Source: Anaeromassilibacillus sp. An200
GTDB lineage: Bacteria > Bacillota > Clostridia > Oscillospirales > Acutalibacteraceae
Length of the DNA: 64,000 nucleotides
Assembly: GCF_002160025.1 (NCBI RefSeq)
Contig: NZ_NFJU01000007.1
Span: 1-64,000 of the forward strand
Direction: 5' to 3'
How positions within the stretch are numbered: position 1 is the first letter of the stretch; every line of letters starts with the position of its first letter. A program made the position numbers and the translations under genes. The notes under the pieces were generated by a model, which was not told the DNA's origin, made no database searches, and saw nothing but the letters and a program-made list of their open reading frames with translations. Below are positions 1-9,118 of this stretch, piece by piece.

Positions 1-36
1 TCAAAAAGTACACCTTATGAGAGCTACATTTTTCCA

Positions 37-705
<669 letters not shown>

Positions 706-722
<17 letters not shown>

Positions 723-909
723 TGTTTTCTCTGCGTAACGTAATGATTTTCTGATTTTTCTGAAACTTCTCCACCATTTGCTCTTCGTTGAAGGAATACG
801 GGTTGTCCTCGCACAGTTCGGCACAGAGTTGTCCAATTTCTTCCCGCAGCTCTGTGCAGTCTGGTCTGCGGAAGAAGCGGTGGTGCAAGGCTTACGTGTA
901 GTCGTTCAT
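706..909 (-). pseudogene. Small broken ORF, unknown family, with in-frame stop at codon 6
   Basis: A strong ribosome site (AAAGGAGGG) precedes ATG at 909, but the frame reads MNDYT and then TAA at 894-892. Past the stop the same frame continues for about 61 codons of polar, charged sequence (LREEIGQLCAELCED, NEEQMVEKFQKNQ) to TGA at 706, followed by a terminator. The SD-ATG-ORF-terminator order suggests a gene of about 67 residues that lost one codon to a stop. I do not recognise the family. In-frame alternatives to the ATG would lack the SD. Small proteins of this kind are common cargo of clostridial conjugative elements, which fits the neighbouring resolvase, but that is inference. Confidence 0.45.
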
Positions 910-1369
910 GGTATTCTGCCCTCCTTTCCAAGACACACAATACCGGAAACATTCAGGAATAGCTGTTATGAAATGACTTTTTACAGTCGATCCCATCGCT
1001 GCGAAGTTGCTGGTACAAAGAATATCCCAGGCAACCAGCTTTGTACTCACATACAAACTGGAACCTTTTGCCTCCTTGTCATGATGACTCCTCCTTTTGT
1101 ATACGGTAATTCCTGTCTGCTTTTGTTTCACACCTTAAGTATGACAGGTAAATCCCCACCTTACAATTGGAGGAGTCATTTCACATTGTCTATGGCAGTC
1201 GCGGAAAGTTATATCAGAAAGTTCCTAGTTGAAAATGGCTTTTTGAATAGGATGGATTATGCAGCGCAGATCACCGCTGCGCTTTTGATACTTCTATGTA
1301 CTATTACAAAATTGTGTATACAAGTAATGTGGCATCAGTTAGGAGCAATAGGCCAGAAAGAGAGTTTCT
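910..1369. other. Gene-free decayed stretch
   Basis: No convincing gene here. On the minus strand a good ribosome site (AAAGGAGGAG) precedes an ATG at 1099, but the frame MTRRQKVPVCM stops after 11 codons and resumes only as short open pieces. This looks like further gene decay. A minus frame reaching 1131 merely runs into the MNDYT leader of the broken gene at 909. Confidence 0.3.
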
Positions 1370-1504
1370 ATGAGTAACGAACAACAATGCCATTCTACGG
1401 GAAATGGGCACAGTACAGCAGCATTTTTACAGATGGTGTGACAGGAGAATCTGGAAAAACTACTGGAAATCCTGGTTCATGATCCTGATTTTGAACGGCT
1501 ATAA
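1370..1504 (+). pseudogene. Small broken ORF, unknown, interrupted by TGA
   Basis: ATG at 1370 follows AGAAAGAGAG. The frame runs 23 codons to TGA at 1439-1441, then continues in phase (QENLEKLLEILVHDPDFERL) to TAA at 1502-1504. The continuation is a good amphipathic helix, so this may be a 44-residue protein broken by one stop. Family not recognised. It could equally be two chance frames. Confidence 0.25.
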
Positions 1505-1548
1505 ATGGATACCAGTTACTGTACTGTAAAAATAATCAAATATTTGTG

Positions 1549-1577
1549 TTGAAATTCTGTATTGGTGACAATATAAT
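1549..1577 (+). promoter_or_regulatory. Sigma-A-type promoter of the pilin-sortase locus
   Basis: TTGAAA at 1549-1554 and TATAAT at 1572-1577, with a 17-bp spacer. It would give a leader of about 130 nt in front of the pilin gene. The promoter is intact although the first gene is broken. Confidence 0.7.
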
Positions 1578-1835
1578 AATAAGGCTTGCTATATTTTATT
1601 CCATTTATTTCTTTTCAAGGAAACTAATATAGTGGATCGAAACAGCTGCAAGATAAGCCGATATCCAAAGGCGAAATAGCAAAAAAAGAGAACAAAGTAA
1701 CAGGGAGGTTGCTTGGTGAGTAGTTGGAGGAAGATGAGAAAGCGCGCACATGCCATGCTTTTGGTGTGTGCCATGCTGTTATCTCTATGCATGACGGATT
1801 TTGTGGTGCGCGCAGAAGAGACGCCCACAGGGCTT

Positions 1836-2192
1836 TGTGTCCACCATATGGAGCATAACGAGGAATGCGGCTATACGCAGAGGCAGGCGGGAACAGACTG
1901 CACCCACACCCATGATGACAGCTGCGGATATGTACAAGCACCGGAAGACACACCCTGTACCCATGTGCATGATGAGGTATGCAGTTATGTGGAGGGTCAA
2001 GATGAGATCCCCTGCGATCAGAACTGTATGGATACAGACAGTGATGGTATAGTGGATCATGTGGAGGGCTGTACCTATCGGCCTGCAGCAGAAGGCGTGC
2101 CATGTACCCATACACACGACGAAATATGCGGTTATGTAAAAGGTCAGGATGGGAACCCCTGTACCCATGTGCACGATGAAACATGTGGCTAT
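1836..2192 (+). repeat. Cys/His-rich protein repeats (CTHxHDxxCGY) in the pilin-like gene
   Basis: Four near-perfect copies of C-T-H-[TV]-H-D-x-x-C-[GS]-Y, flanked by degenerate ones (CVHHMEHNEECGY, CDQNC, CTYRP), are spaced irregularly through about 119 residues. The regular Cys and His spacing could bind metal or form disulfides outside the cell. Copies 1/2 and 3/4 form pairs about 20 residues apart. Confidence 0.8.
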
Positions 2193-3029
2193 GCGGATGC
2201 CGGAACCATAACAGATGGCGTTGCAGTGACTCGCGGTGTGGGTTCCGTTGTCCACAGTATGGTCCAGTTTGCGGCAGCCGACCAAGTGGATGCCACTCTC
2301 TACGATATCAAGGCCCAACTCCTCACCAGCCAGGATGATCCCGGTACAGATACCGAGTGGAGTACCTGGGACGACACTGTAACCGATACGAATATCCCGG
2401 AGAAAGAGCTGCATCTTCAGTATGAATCCGACTCCAGCAAGCGTATTTTGGATTACGGACCGGCCAACAGATGGCCCTCCCAAAAGGTAGGACTGATGAC
2501 AGATGTGGGCTGATCCAAACTGGAGATCCGCCAGTGCCAGAATCCAAAGGACTCTGACCTTGACAGTCACAAAGAGGATCTGGGCAGCCGAAATCTGGTT
2601 AACCTCTTTTCCGGCAGTGTCACCGTACATGTGAAAAACCTTTATACGCAGCCCGCAGGTGATTTGAGGGTCAGTAAGATTGTGACTGGAGAAAATCCGG
2701 ATACAACCACAGCTTTCCATTTTCGGGTCACTCTTACCGGTGAGTCCACGGATCCGGATACACAGCAGCCTATTTCCGGTTCGGATATTACAGGAACTTA
2801 TGGCGGCATGACCTTTCAAAATGGTGTAGCTGACTTTACCCTTACCCACGGACAGACTGTTACGGCCAGCAGGCTGCCTGCGGGGCTGACGTACACAGTG
2901 ACGGAAGAAGCGTCGGAGGAATATACTGCCATTTGGACGGGACAAAATGGAACGATCCAAACGAACGCAGTTGCGCAAGTTCATTGTATCAATGAGAAAA
3001 ATGAAGACTCAGTCCCCGCTGGAAACCTG

Positions 3030-3710
3030 AGCATCACCAAGACTGTCACTGGAGAAGGCGATCGGGAAAAAGCCTGAACCTTTTCAGTGACCTTGAAGGA
3101 TAGCACCGGTGCCAATCTGAGCGGCAGCTTCGCCTACTCGGGAAGCAAAACAGGTACGCTGACAAGCGGCGGAACCATCCAGCTCAGGCACGGGGAGACA
3201 GTAATCATTTCCGGAATTCCTGCCGGGACCCAGTACCTGGTGACCGAAGCCGAGGCCAACCAGAATGGCTATGAGACCACGGTAACCGGAGCACAGGGAA
3301 ACATTATAGAAAATGCTACCGCTCAGGCTATGTTTACCAATGAGAAAAAAGACGGGGGCGGTGGCGGAGTTTCGGATCTCACCGGAAGCCTGAGTATCAC
3401 CCAAACCGTTACCGGAGAGGGGGATCCAGAAAAGCCTGGACCTTTTCGGTGACTTTGAAAGACAAGAGCGGTGCTGATCTGAACGGCAGTTTCTCCTACT
3501 TAGGCAGTAAAACAGGTACGCTGACAAGCGGCGGAACCTTCCAGCTCAAGCACGAGGAGACAGTGACCATCTCCGGAATCCCTGCCGGGACCCAGTATCT
3601 GGTGACCGAAGCCGAGGCCAACCAGGACGGCTACCAGACCACGGTAACCGGGGCGGAAGGGATGATTCAGGAGGGTGTCCTTTCCACAGCGGTATTTATC
3701 AATGATTGGA
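3030..3710 (+). repeat. Tandem Cna-B domain duplication, period about 363 bp
   Basis: The unit starting near 3030 recurs near 3393 with high DNA identity. Shared stretches include GGTACGCTGACAAGCGGCGG and the codons for GTQYLVTEAEANQ. The offset drops from 363 to 362 bp past the A-run at 3430-3433, which locates the frameshift as a one-base deletion in the downstream copy. Confidence 0.8.
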
Positions 3711-3897
3711 GCAAGAGCACTACAACGCCGGAGATTCCAGATAACCAGGACGGCTCCAGAGACCCCAACACCCCTCAGACAGGGGATAACAGCCTGACCG
3801 GGCTGTGGGGAGTGCTGTGCGCAGTCTTCTTGCTTGGGCTGCTGCTCACCTGGATGATCGGCAAAGTTCAACAGAAGAAGCGAATCCAGAAATAACA

Positions 3898-3937
3898 AAC
3901 CAGGGCGTCGGCGAGTTTCCTCGCCGACGCCCTGGTT
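3898..3937 (+). terminator. Perfect 18-bp hairpin between pilin gene and sortase gene
   Basis: Left arm 3898-3915 pairs perfectly with 3920-3937 around a TTTC tetraloop, starting 3 nt after the pilin stop codon. There is no T-run on either side, so it may be a processing or mRNA-stabilising hairpin, or a partial terminator that sets the pilin-to-sortase ratio. Confidence 0.6.
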
Positions 3938-3951
3938 CAAAATGGAGCTTT

Positions 3952-4773
3952 ATGAAAAAACGAAAATTTACCCTTCGTCATGGGATCATGTTGGTCTGTA
4001 CCCTGGGATTTTTTTTGTCCGGCGGGATGCTGCTGAGAGATTTGAGCCGTTCCGCCTGGGAACGGGCGGCCAATGAAAGATTGGCGCAGCGGGTGGAGCA
4101 GATGTCTCCCACTGTATCCCCCTCTCCCGGGGAAACGATCTCATCCCCGGAACAGGAGGATCCGCAGCGCAATTACCGACCGCTGCTAGAAGAAAACCAA
4201 CATTTGGCTGCCTGGCTGACCATAGAGGGAACAGGAGTGGACTACCCCGTTTTGTATACACCGGAAGAACCAGAATACTATCTGCGGCGAGCTTTTGACG
4301 GCAGCTATGCAGTCAGCGGCAGTTTGTTTATTGGCACGGACTGTGTTCCCGATAGCAGTAATGTTTTGATCTACGGCCATGAGATGAAGGATGGATCCAT
4401 GTTCGGTGAACTGGATCGCTATGCCCAGGAGGAGTATGCCAGGGCGCATCCGGAGATCTTCTATGACAGAATCTGGGAGGATGGAAGCTATGAGCGCCGG
4501 ACCTTTTTGGTCATGGCAGCCGTCTACAGCCAGGTATACCAGGTAGAGCAGGAAAATGTATTCCGCTATTACTACGGTACCGACCTGTCAGAAGAAGCAG
4601 CTTTTGAAAACTATGTAACCCAGGTCGAGGCAGCATCTATATATGATCTGGGCGTTACTGCAAAATATGGGGATCGTCTGCTTACCTTATCCACCTGCAG
4701 CTACCACACACAGGACGGACGCTTTGTGGTTGTGGCTCGGGAAAGTACACCTCACACAGGCAAATTGCCATAA
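3952..4773 (+). CDS. Class B sortase
   Basis: A 273-residue membrane-anchored transpeptidase that would attach sorting-signal proteins to pilus or cell wall. There is one N-terminal membrane segment (HGIMLVCTLGFFLSGGMLL), a Pro/Ser/Glu linker, then the sortase barrel. The catalytic His is in IYGHEMKDGSMF, the Cys in LSTCSYHTQDGRF, and the Arg in VVVARE. The order H-C-R and the wording of these motifs fit class B. The ATG at 3952 follows GGAG by only 4 nt; a longer open frame upstream overlaps the pilin gene in another phase and is not coding. Its natural substrate is presumably the adjoining pilin-like protein, whose gene is now broken, so the sortase may serve other proteins or be on its way out. 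Confidence 0.92.
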   Translation: MKKRKFTLRHGIMLVCTLGFFLSGGMLLRDLSRSAWERAANERLAQRVEQMSPTVSPSPGETISSPEQEDPQRNYRPLLEENQHLAAWLTIEGTGVDYPVLYTPEEPEYYLRRAFDGSYAVSGSLFIGTDCVPDSSNVLIYGHEMKDGSMFGELDRYAQEEYARAHPEIFYDRIWEDGSYERRTFLVMAAVYSQVYQVEQENVFRYYYGTDLSEEAAFENYVTQVEAASIYDLGVTAKYGDRLLTLSTCSYHTQDGRFVVVARESTPHTGKLP

Positions 4774-4945
4774 ATTAGAAAAACCGATAAATCGCTACGA
4801 TATATCCCATACATATCTTCCATTTATATCTGGTGTAAATGCAGCCTCAGGGAAGAAACGGATGGAATTAATCTATTCAAAAATGGGTGGGGCTTGGCTC
4901 AGATCTTCCTAAGAGCGTAGACAAGAATTTCAAGGATGGAGAATT
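4774..4945 (+). other. Short stretch with a possible C-terminal gene remnant
   Basis: A frame of about 40 codons (ending MGGAWLRSS, stop at 4910-4912) is open in a phase different from the sortase and has no start of its own. It lies directly in front of an immunity-type gene, where a toxin C-terminus would be expected. That makes a toxin-tail remnant possible, but the sequence is not recognised and this is a guess. Confidence 0.2.
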
Positions 4946-5425
4946 ATGAATTTAAAAGAAAAATTGTATTCAAAAGTTAGTGCTTATAATAAACCAGTTT
5001 CAGAACAAGATATTCGATTATTTGAGCAAAAATATAATATTTTGCTTCCACAAGAATTAGTAATATTTTATACAAGTATATGTAATGGATGCAAAATGCC
5101 AGATGGAAGTGAAATAAAAAAATTAGAAGAATGGGAGATAAATCCATCGTATATTATTAAAGATTTTCCATTTGAAGACTTTTGGATTTGGGAAAATGAT
5201 GAGTCTTATGATGAGAGTAAGCTACAAGAAACTTTATTTGGGAATATTGAATTAGTTGACATTGGAGATTGCCAAACATGGAATATAATTGTTCAAGGGA
5301 AAAAGAAAGGAGAGATGTGGTTTTTTGCTGATGTAGGAATTCAACCATGTGTTCCACCAAAAGGAATGTTAGAGTGGATTGAAGGTTGGCTTGATGGAGA
5401 TAACGAATATTTTGGTATAGAATAG
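4946..5425 (+). CDS. SMI1/KNR4 (SUKH) family immunity-type protein
   Basis: A 159-residue cytosolic protein with SUKH-family features: the N-terminal segment EQDIRLFEQKYNILLPQELVIF, followed by a Trp/Glu/Asp-rich body (FEDFWIWENDE, WEINPSYI) and a C-terminal EWIEGWLDGD. In bacteria SUKH proteins are mostly immunity proteins of polymorphic or contact-dependent toxins. ATG at 4946 follows GGATGGAG. The gene is clearly AT-rich compared with the flanking sortase and spoIIQ regions, which suggests transfer. No complete toxin gene lies beside it, so it may be an orphan immunity gene kept against toxins of neighbours. The family call is fairly sure; the function is inferred. Confidence 0.75.
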   Translation: MNLKEKLYSKVSAYNKPVSEQDIRLFEQKYNILLPQELVIFYTSICNGCKMPDGSEIKKLEEWEINPSYIIKDFPFEDFWIWENDESYDESKLQETLFGNIELVDIGDCQTWNIIVQGKKKGEMWFFADVGIQPCVPPKGMLEWIEGWLDGDNEYFGIE

Positions 5426-5452
5426 AAGTGGACTTTGGGAGGTATATCATAA

Positions 5453-5854
5453 ATGTATATCAATTATTTGGGCTATCAAGAATATGGAACACGCAGCGCC
5501 AAGGTGCTTTCAACGGAAAAAGAAACTTTAACCGAAACTAAATTGTCCCGGCTTTTTTCTATGATTAGACGCGAGAAAATCAGAAATGTCAATGCTGAAA
5601 ATAAAGAAGATGGGATCTCTATCTGCATTTTCTTTAATGACACAAATTCACACATTGAAATTATTGATGAGGAAGAAGAAACTCGGTATATCTATGACAA
5701 TATGCTGGGTGATGATAGTGACATTGGTTTGTTCGGCTACGATTTTCCAAAATGGTCCGTGTGTGATAATTTGGAAACAACAATCGATATTTTGAAAGAA
5801 TTTATAGAAAGTGGTGAAAAACTTCCCACTGTTTCTTGGAGAGAAGATTGGTAA
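5453..5854 (+). CDS. Hypothetical acidic protein, possible immunity protein
   Basis: 133 residues, no signal peptide or membrane segment, very acidic in the middle (EIIDEEEETRYIYDNMLGDD). Begins MYINYLGYQEYGTRS and ends PTVSWREDW. ATG at 5453 lies 10 nt behind GGGAGG. The gene follows the SUKH gene by 27 bp in the same orientation and shares its AT-rich composition, so the two probably form one transcript. Small acidic genes in such positions are often further immunity proteins in polymorphic-toxin loci, but I do not recognise a named family. Nothing in the sequence shows a catalytic motif. Confidence 0.7.
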   Translation: MYINYLGYQEYGTRSAKVLSTEKETLTETKLSRLFSMIRREKIRNVNAENKEDGISICIFFNDTNSHIEIIDEEEETRYIYDNMLGDDSDIGLFGYDFPKWSVCDNLETTIDILKEFIESGEKLPTVSWREDW

Positions 5855-6125
5855 ATAAATTTCCCTTTATTGGGAAGTTGGGCGGTGCGGAAAAGAAGCA
5901 ACAAAAGAAGGAAAGCTGAAACCCATAAAATAACCTGAAACGACTCTCCCTCAAAAATTTTAAAGTTACTGTCCAAAACACTTGTCTTTATTCGTTTAGT
6001 AAATATGATCACCCCTGTTTTCGTTCCGAAGCAAAACCAGGCACTTTTGTTGCAATAGCCACCCAAACAGATTCTTGTGCGTCCAGAAGCAGCCAACCAG
6101 GCTGCCTTTCTTTTAAACAGATTTT

Positions 6126-7153
6126 TTAACCTTTTTGAGAAGGCAGCAGCCGTTCCCATGCCCGATAGATGCGCAGAATATTTTCCGGGTTCGCACCGGG
6201 GCCAAATTCGCATTGGGCGATACAGCCGCCGTCCTGCCACAGAGTTTCACAGACACTTGCAACAGCCGCATCAATTTCGGAAAGCGTGCCATGCGGAATG
6301 AGGTTCTGCCGATCAATCTCTCCCCAGAAGGTAAGCTTGCCCTTAAACTGTGCCAGGTTTTCCACACCCATACAGAAAATCTGGCTATTCATGGCGTCCA
6401 GACCAAGGTCAATCAGCTTTGGAATGATGCGCAGTGTGTTGCCGTCGGAGTGCATAAACATCTTTTTGCCGTGTGAATGGGCAATCTCAATGTAATCTCG
6501 GTACATTGGCCGGAAATACTGATCCCACAGCGCGGGGGAAATCAGCAGATCGTTCTGCGAACCCCAATCATCCATCATGTTCAGCGCATCCACATTGGTT
6601 TCAGCCCACTTTGTCAGCAGGCGGCAATAGAAATCGTGCATTCTTTCGAAAAAGTCCAGCATCGCGCGGGGCGGATCGAGCAGATCCATATAAAGGTTTG
6701 CCGTGCCGCGGATAAATTGCAGCTGCTCAAATGGGCGAGGACAACAGCCGCCGAACAGGAACTTATCCTTTTTCTCCGCGCAGGACGCGTTGACCTGCTC
6801 CACGTTAAAGGAAAGCAGCTCCTCGGGGATGTGCACATTTCCCACATCCGCCCAGTCGTCGTCCAGCACGATAGGGCGCTTGACCTCGCCGATCACGCCG
6901 CCATGAATATTTGTAAACACACAGCCCCACTCGTCCGTGTACTACCCACAGCATAAGGATCGCCCTGTGTGGGCGCAACCGCTTGATACTGTACCTGAGG
7001 GCCATCAAAATCCCAGATAAATTCCTGTTCCAGCTGCTTCATCGTTTCCGGATAATGCTCTGTTGCCCAAGGGAGCGTCCACAGCTGGCGCGGTGCCCTT
7101 TCTTCTGTATTGCGGAATTCCAATGTGCGCAGAACAAGCTCCTTTGATGTCAT
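6126..7153 (-). pseudogene. Uroporphyrinogen decarboxylase family protein, frameshifted
   Basis: A 342-codon gene of the URO-D/methyltransferase superfamily, broken once. ATG at 7153 follows GGAGGAGACAGT and opens MTSKELVLRTLEF. This phase ends near 6945, after GDPYAVG. The second phase picks up as YTDEWGCVFTNIHGG and runs to the stop at 6126, with family features such as HGKKMFMHSDGN and a conserved C-terminal ILRIYRAWERLLP. One base appears to be missing around 6940-6950. Members of this wider family act as cobalamin- or substrate-specific methyltransferases more often than as heme enzymes, and no other heme gene is nearby. Downstream, 5855-6125 contains nothing I can identify. Confidence 0.8.
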
Positions 7154-7308
7154 ACTGTCTCCTCCATCCCACCATAGAAAGCAGTGCACAGGCTTTTTGT
7201 ACCACTCTGTTCCCTGTTGTCCCCAGCGTCCGGCACCGCCTTTTTCGATAGTATACACCTCCCTTTCCTGCCACGTCAAACTCCAGATGAAATTCTCTGT
7301 ATCGCCCG

Positions 7309-7337
7309 GCATATTTGCCCCAGCTTCCGGCAAGAAT
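7309..7337 (+). promoter_or_regulatory. Candidate sigma-F/sigma-G type sporulation promoter
   Basis: GCATA at 7309-7313 and GGCAAGAAT at 7329-7337 are separated by 15 bp. They match the forespore consensus (GYATA, about 15-16 bp, GGnnAnAnT). The predicted start lies directly in front of the GGAGG of the SpoIIQ-like gene, giving a very short leader. Confidence 0.55.
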
Positions 7338-7358
7338 AGCCGTGGAGGTGTACAGCTT

Positions 7359-8153
7359 ATGAAATTTGATGGAAAGCATGGAAAAAATACCAAAGGCTTT
7401 TATCTTGCTCTAGGCATCTGTCTTCTGGCTGTCGGAATCGCGGCCTGGACGACATATGACAGCGTGGTGAATTTTACCGCACGCGACGAAGCGCTGCAAA
7501 GTCAGCCGTCCTATCAGGCAACGGAAAAAACGGTAAGCGGCGTTAAAGAAAGCTCTTCCAGCCCGATTCTGAGCGCAGAATCCTCGCAGCCGGAAACATC
7601 GCAGACGCAGCAAAAACCGGAACCTGATCCCATTTCCAGCGCGCCTGAAAAAACAGAATCTTCTCAGGCGCCCGTGAAGGAACCGGAACCGGAGTCTGAA
7701 GCAGAGCCTGTGCAGGAAACAGCCGTGGAGCCCGAACAGGAGCCGGATCCTACTCCTGAAAGCCTTTCCTATCCGATCGGCAAAAGCGTATCGCAGCGAT
7801 TCAGTGGGGACAACCCTGTTTATTCGGAAACCATGGGAGACTGGCGTGTGCACAGCGGTGCGGATATCCCGGCACAGGCTGGGGAAAACGTAACGGCGGC
7901 CTGCGCAGGCACCGTTTCAGCGGTATCGCAGGACGAACTGTACGGCGGCTGCGTTGTGGTCACACAGGGCGAACTGGAAGTGTATTACTATGGTGTGGAT
8001 GAAATTGCGGTAAAAGCAGGTGACACCGTCGCGCAAGGGGATGCCATCGGCGTTCTGGGCAGCGTGCCGTGTGAAAGCGCCGACGGCGATCATCTGCATT
8101 TTGCCGTCAAGCGCGCGGGGGCATGGATCGATCCGCTTGAGCTTCTTTCCTGA
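7359..8153 (+). CDS. SpoIIQ-like M23 (LytM) peptidase-domain protein
   Basis: A 264-residue membrane protein. There is one N-terminal helix (GFYLALGICLLAVGIAAW), an extracytoplasmic Ser/Glu/Pro-rich stalk of about 100 residues, and a C-terminal LytM domain. The segment FSGDNPVYSETMGDWRVHSG is the typical SpoIIQ lead-in. The metal motif is complete: HxxxD in HSGAD and HxH in DHLHF. In Clostridia SpoIIQ retains zinc endopeptidase residues and forms the forespore half of the SpoIIQ-SpoIIIAH channel, so the organism is probably a spore former. ATG at 7359 lies 10 nt behind GGAGG; longer frames upstream have no RBS. A general cell-wall M23 peptidase is the alternative, but the preceding sigma-F-like promoter favours SpoIIQ. 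Confidence 0.75.
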   Translation: MKFDGKHGKNTKGFYLALGICLLAVGIAAWTTYDSVVNFTARDEALQSQPSYQATEKTVSGVKESSSSPILSAESSQPETSQTQQKPEPDPISSAPEKTESSQAPVKEPEPESEAEPVQETAVEPEQEPDPTPESLSYPIGKSVSQRFSGDNPVYSETMGDWRVHSGADIPAQAGENVTAACAGTVSAVSQDELYGGCVVVTQGELEVYYYGVDEIAVKAGDTVAQGDAIGVLGSVPCESADGDHLHFAVKRAGAWIDPLELLS

Positions 8154-8192
8154 GAGTCCGGCCATCGTTTCCCTTTCCTCCGGGATTCCTCG

Positions 8193-8222
8193 TTGACGCT
8201 CCCTCCTCTTGTGTGATAAACT
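8193..8222 (+). promoter_or_regulatory. Promoter of the nitrilase-family gene
   Basis: TTGACG at 8193-8198 and TAAACT at 8217-8222 with an 18-bp spacer. The -10 is extended by TG at 8214-8215. This gives a short leader before GTG at 8265. Confidence 0.5.
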
Positions 8223-8264
8223 GGAAAAAATATCTGGAAAATCGCAAGGGATGGGGGCGTCGCT

Positions 8265-9101
8265 GTGTCTGGGCTGAAAACGAATGGAGTTCTGCGCATA
8301 GGGCTGATTCAAATGAATTCTTTGCCCCGCGATCCCCGGCAAAACAGAAAAAAGGCGGAGTTTCTGATTCGCAAAGCTGCACTGGCAGGCGCTGATCTGG
8401 TGCAGCTTCCCGAAACCTGGAACACCGGTTTTTTTCCGAAAGAGGAACTGCTTTCCCTGGCGGAGCCGGAGGATGGAGAAAGCCGAAAGCTGCTTTCCCG
8501 CCTTGCCAAAGAGCTTCATCTGGCAATCGCGGGCGGATCCGTTTTAACCCGCCGCGGAAATCAGGTCTGCAATTCCTTTGTTTTTTACACCAGCGAAGGA
8601 CGTCTGGCGGGAGAATACGACAAGATACACGCATTCTCCCCTTCGCAGGAAAACGTGTATCTCCAGGCAGGCAGCAGCCTGTGCTGCCTGGAAGCTGGAG
8701 GAATACGGGCCGGTGCGCTTCTGTGTTATGATCTCCGCTTTTGTGAACAGGCGAGACTTCTGGCCTTGCAGGGAGCGGAGCTTCTTCTGGTCTGTGCCCA
8801 ATGGCCGCGTGAACGGATGGAGCATTGGCGGATACTGGCCCGGGCCCGAGCCATCGAAAACCAGGTATTTGTTTCAGCGGTCAACGGGTGCGGGTGTTTT
8901 GATGGTGTGCAAAGCGGGGGCGGCTCTCTGGCTGTCTCCCCATCGGGAGAAATACTGGGCCAGGCGGGAAAGGACGAGGAAATCCTTTTCACGCAACTGA
9001 AAACAGCCGAGAGAGCCGCACTCAAAAGGCAGATGGATCCTCTCAGCGATCGCAGGCCGCTTCTGTATGCGGGCCTTTGCCAGCCCGCGCCGCATCAATA
9101 A
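8265..9101 (+). CDS. Carbon-nitrogen hydrolase (nitrilase superfamily amidase)
   Basis: A 278-residue cytosolic amidase of the nitrilase fold. The catalytic triad is visible: Glu in LPETWN, Lys in YDKIHAFSP, Cys in LLCYDLRF. After the Cys the typical AxxxxIENQVF helix is present (ARARAIENQVFVSAVN). The size and the YDK-H-F spacing match omega-amidase-like or YafV-like members, which hydrolyse alpha-keto acid amides or related small amides, but the exact substrate cannot be read from sequence. GTG at 8265 is used because beta-strand 1 (VLRIGLIQMNS) begins within ten residues and no ATG lies upstream in frame. It is followed by its own terminator, so it is probably transcribed alone. Confidence 0.85.
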   Translation: MSGLKTNGVLRIGLIQMNSLPRDPRQNRKKAEFLIRKAALAGADLVQLPETWNTGFFPKEELLSLAEPEDGESRKLLSRLAKELHLAIAGGSVLTRRGNQVCNSFVFYTSEGRLAGEYDKIHAFSPSQENVYLQAGSSLCCLEAGGIRAGALLCYDLRFCEQARLLALQGAELLLVCAQWPRERMEHWRILARARAIENQVFVSAVNGCGCFDGVQSGGGSLAVSPSGEILGQAGKDEEILFTQLKTAERAALKRQMDPLSDRRPLLYAGLCQPAPHQ

Positions 9102-9118
9102 ACGCTTTCCCGAACAGG

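Larger units (their letters stand above)
1716..3895 (+). pseudogene. SpaA/Cna-B-type sortase-anchored surface (pilin-like) protein, broken
   Basis: Surface-protein gene of about 727 codons. Layout: signal peptide (hydrophobic LLVCAMLLSLCM), a Cys/His-rich repeat region (1836-2192), a linker, three Cna-B-type beta-sandwich domains (from about 2650, 3030 and 3393), then a sorting signal with TPQTG, a hydrophobic helix and a basic tail. GTG at 1716 lies 7 nt behind GGGAGG; a TTG at 1713 is the alternative. The frame is broken three times: TGA at 2511-2513, TGA at 3075-3077, and a one-A loss in the A-run at 3430-3433. At the second TGA the third domain has TGG in the same motif (KAWTFSVTL), so TGG-to-TGA mutation is likely. 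The downstream class B sortase is intact. The product is probably not made full length. Confidence 0.85.

Noticed and set aside
2511-3077. TGA read as tryptophan (recoded genetic code) in the pilin-like gene
   Set aside because: TGA is the ordinary stop of many intact genes in this window and Trp is TGG throughout, including the same motif in the third domain. A frameshift in the same gene also speaks for decay.
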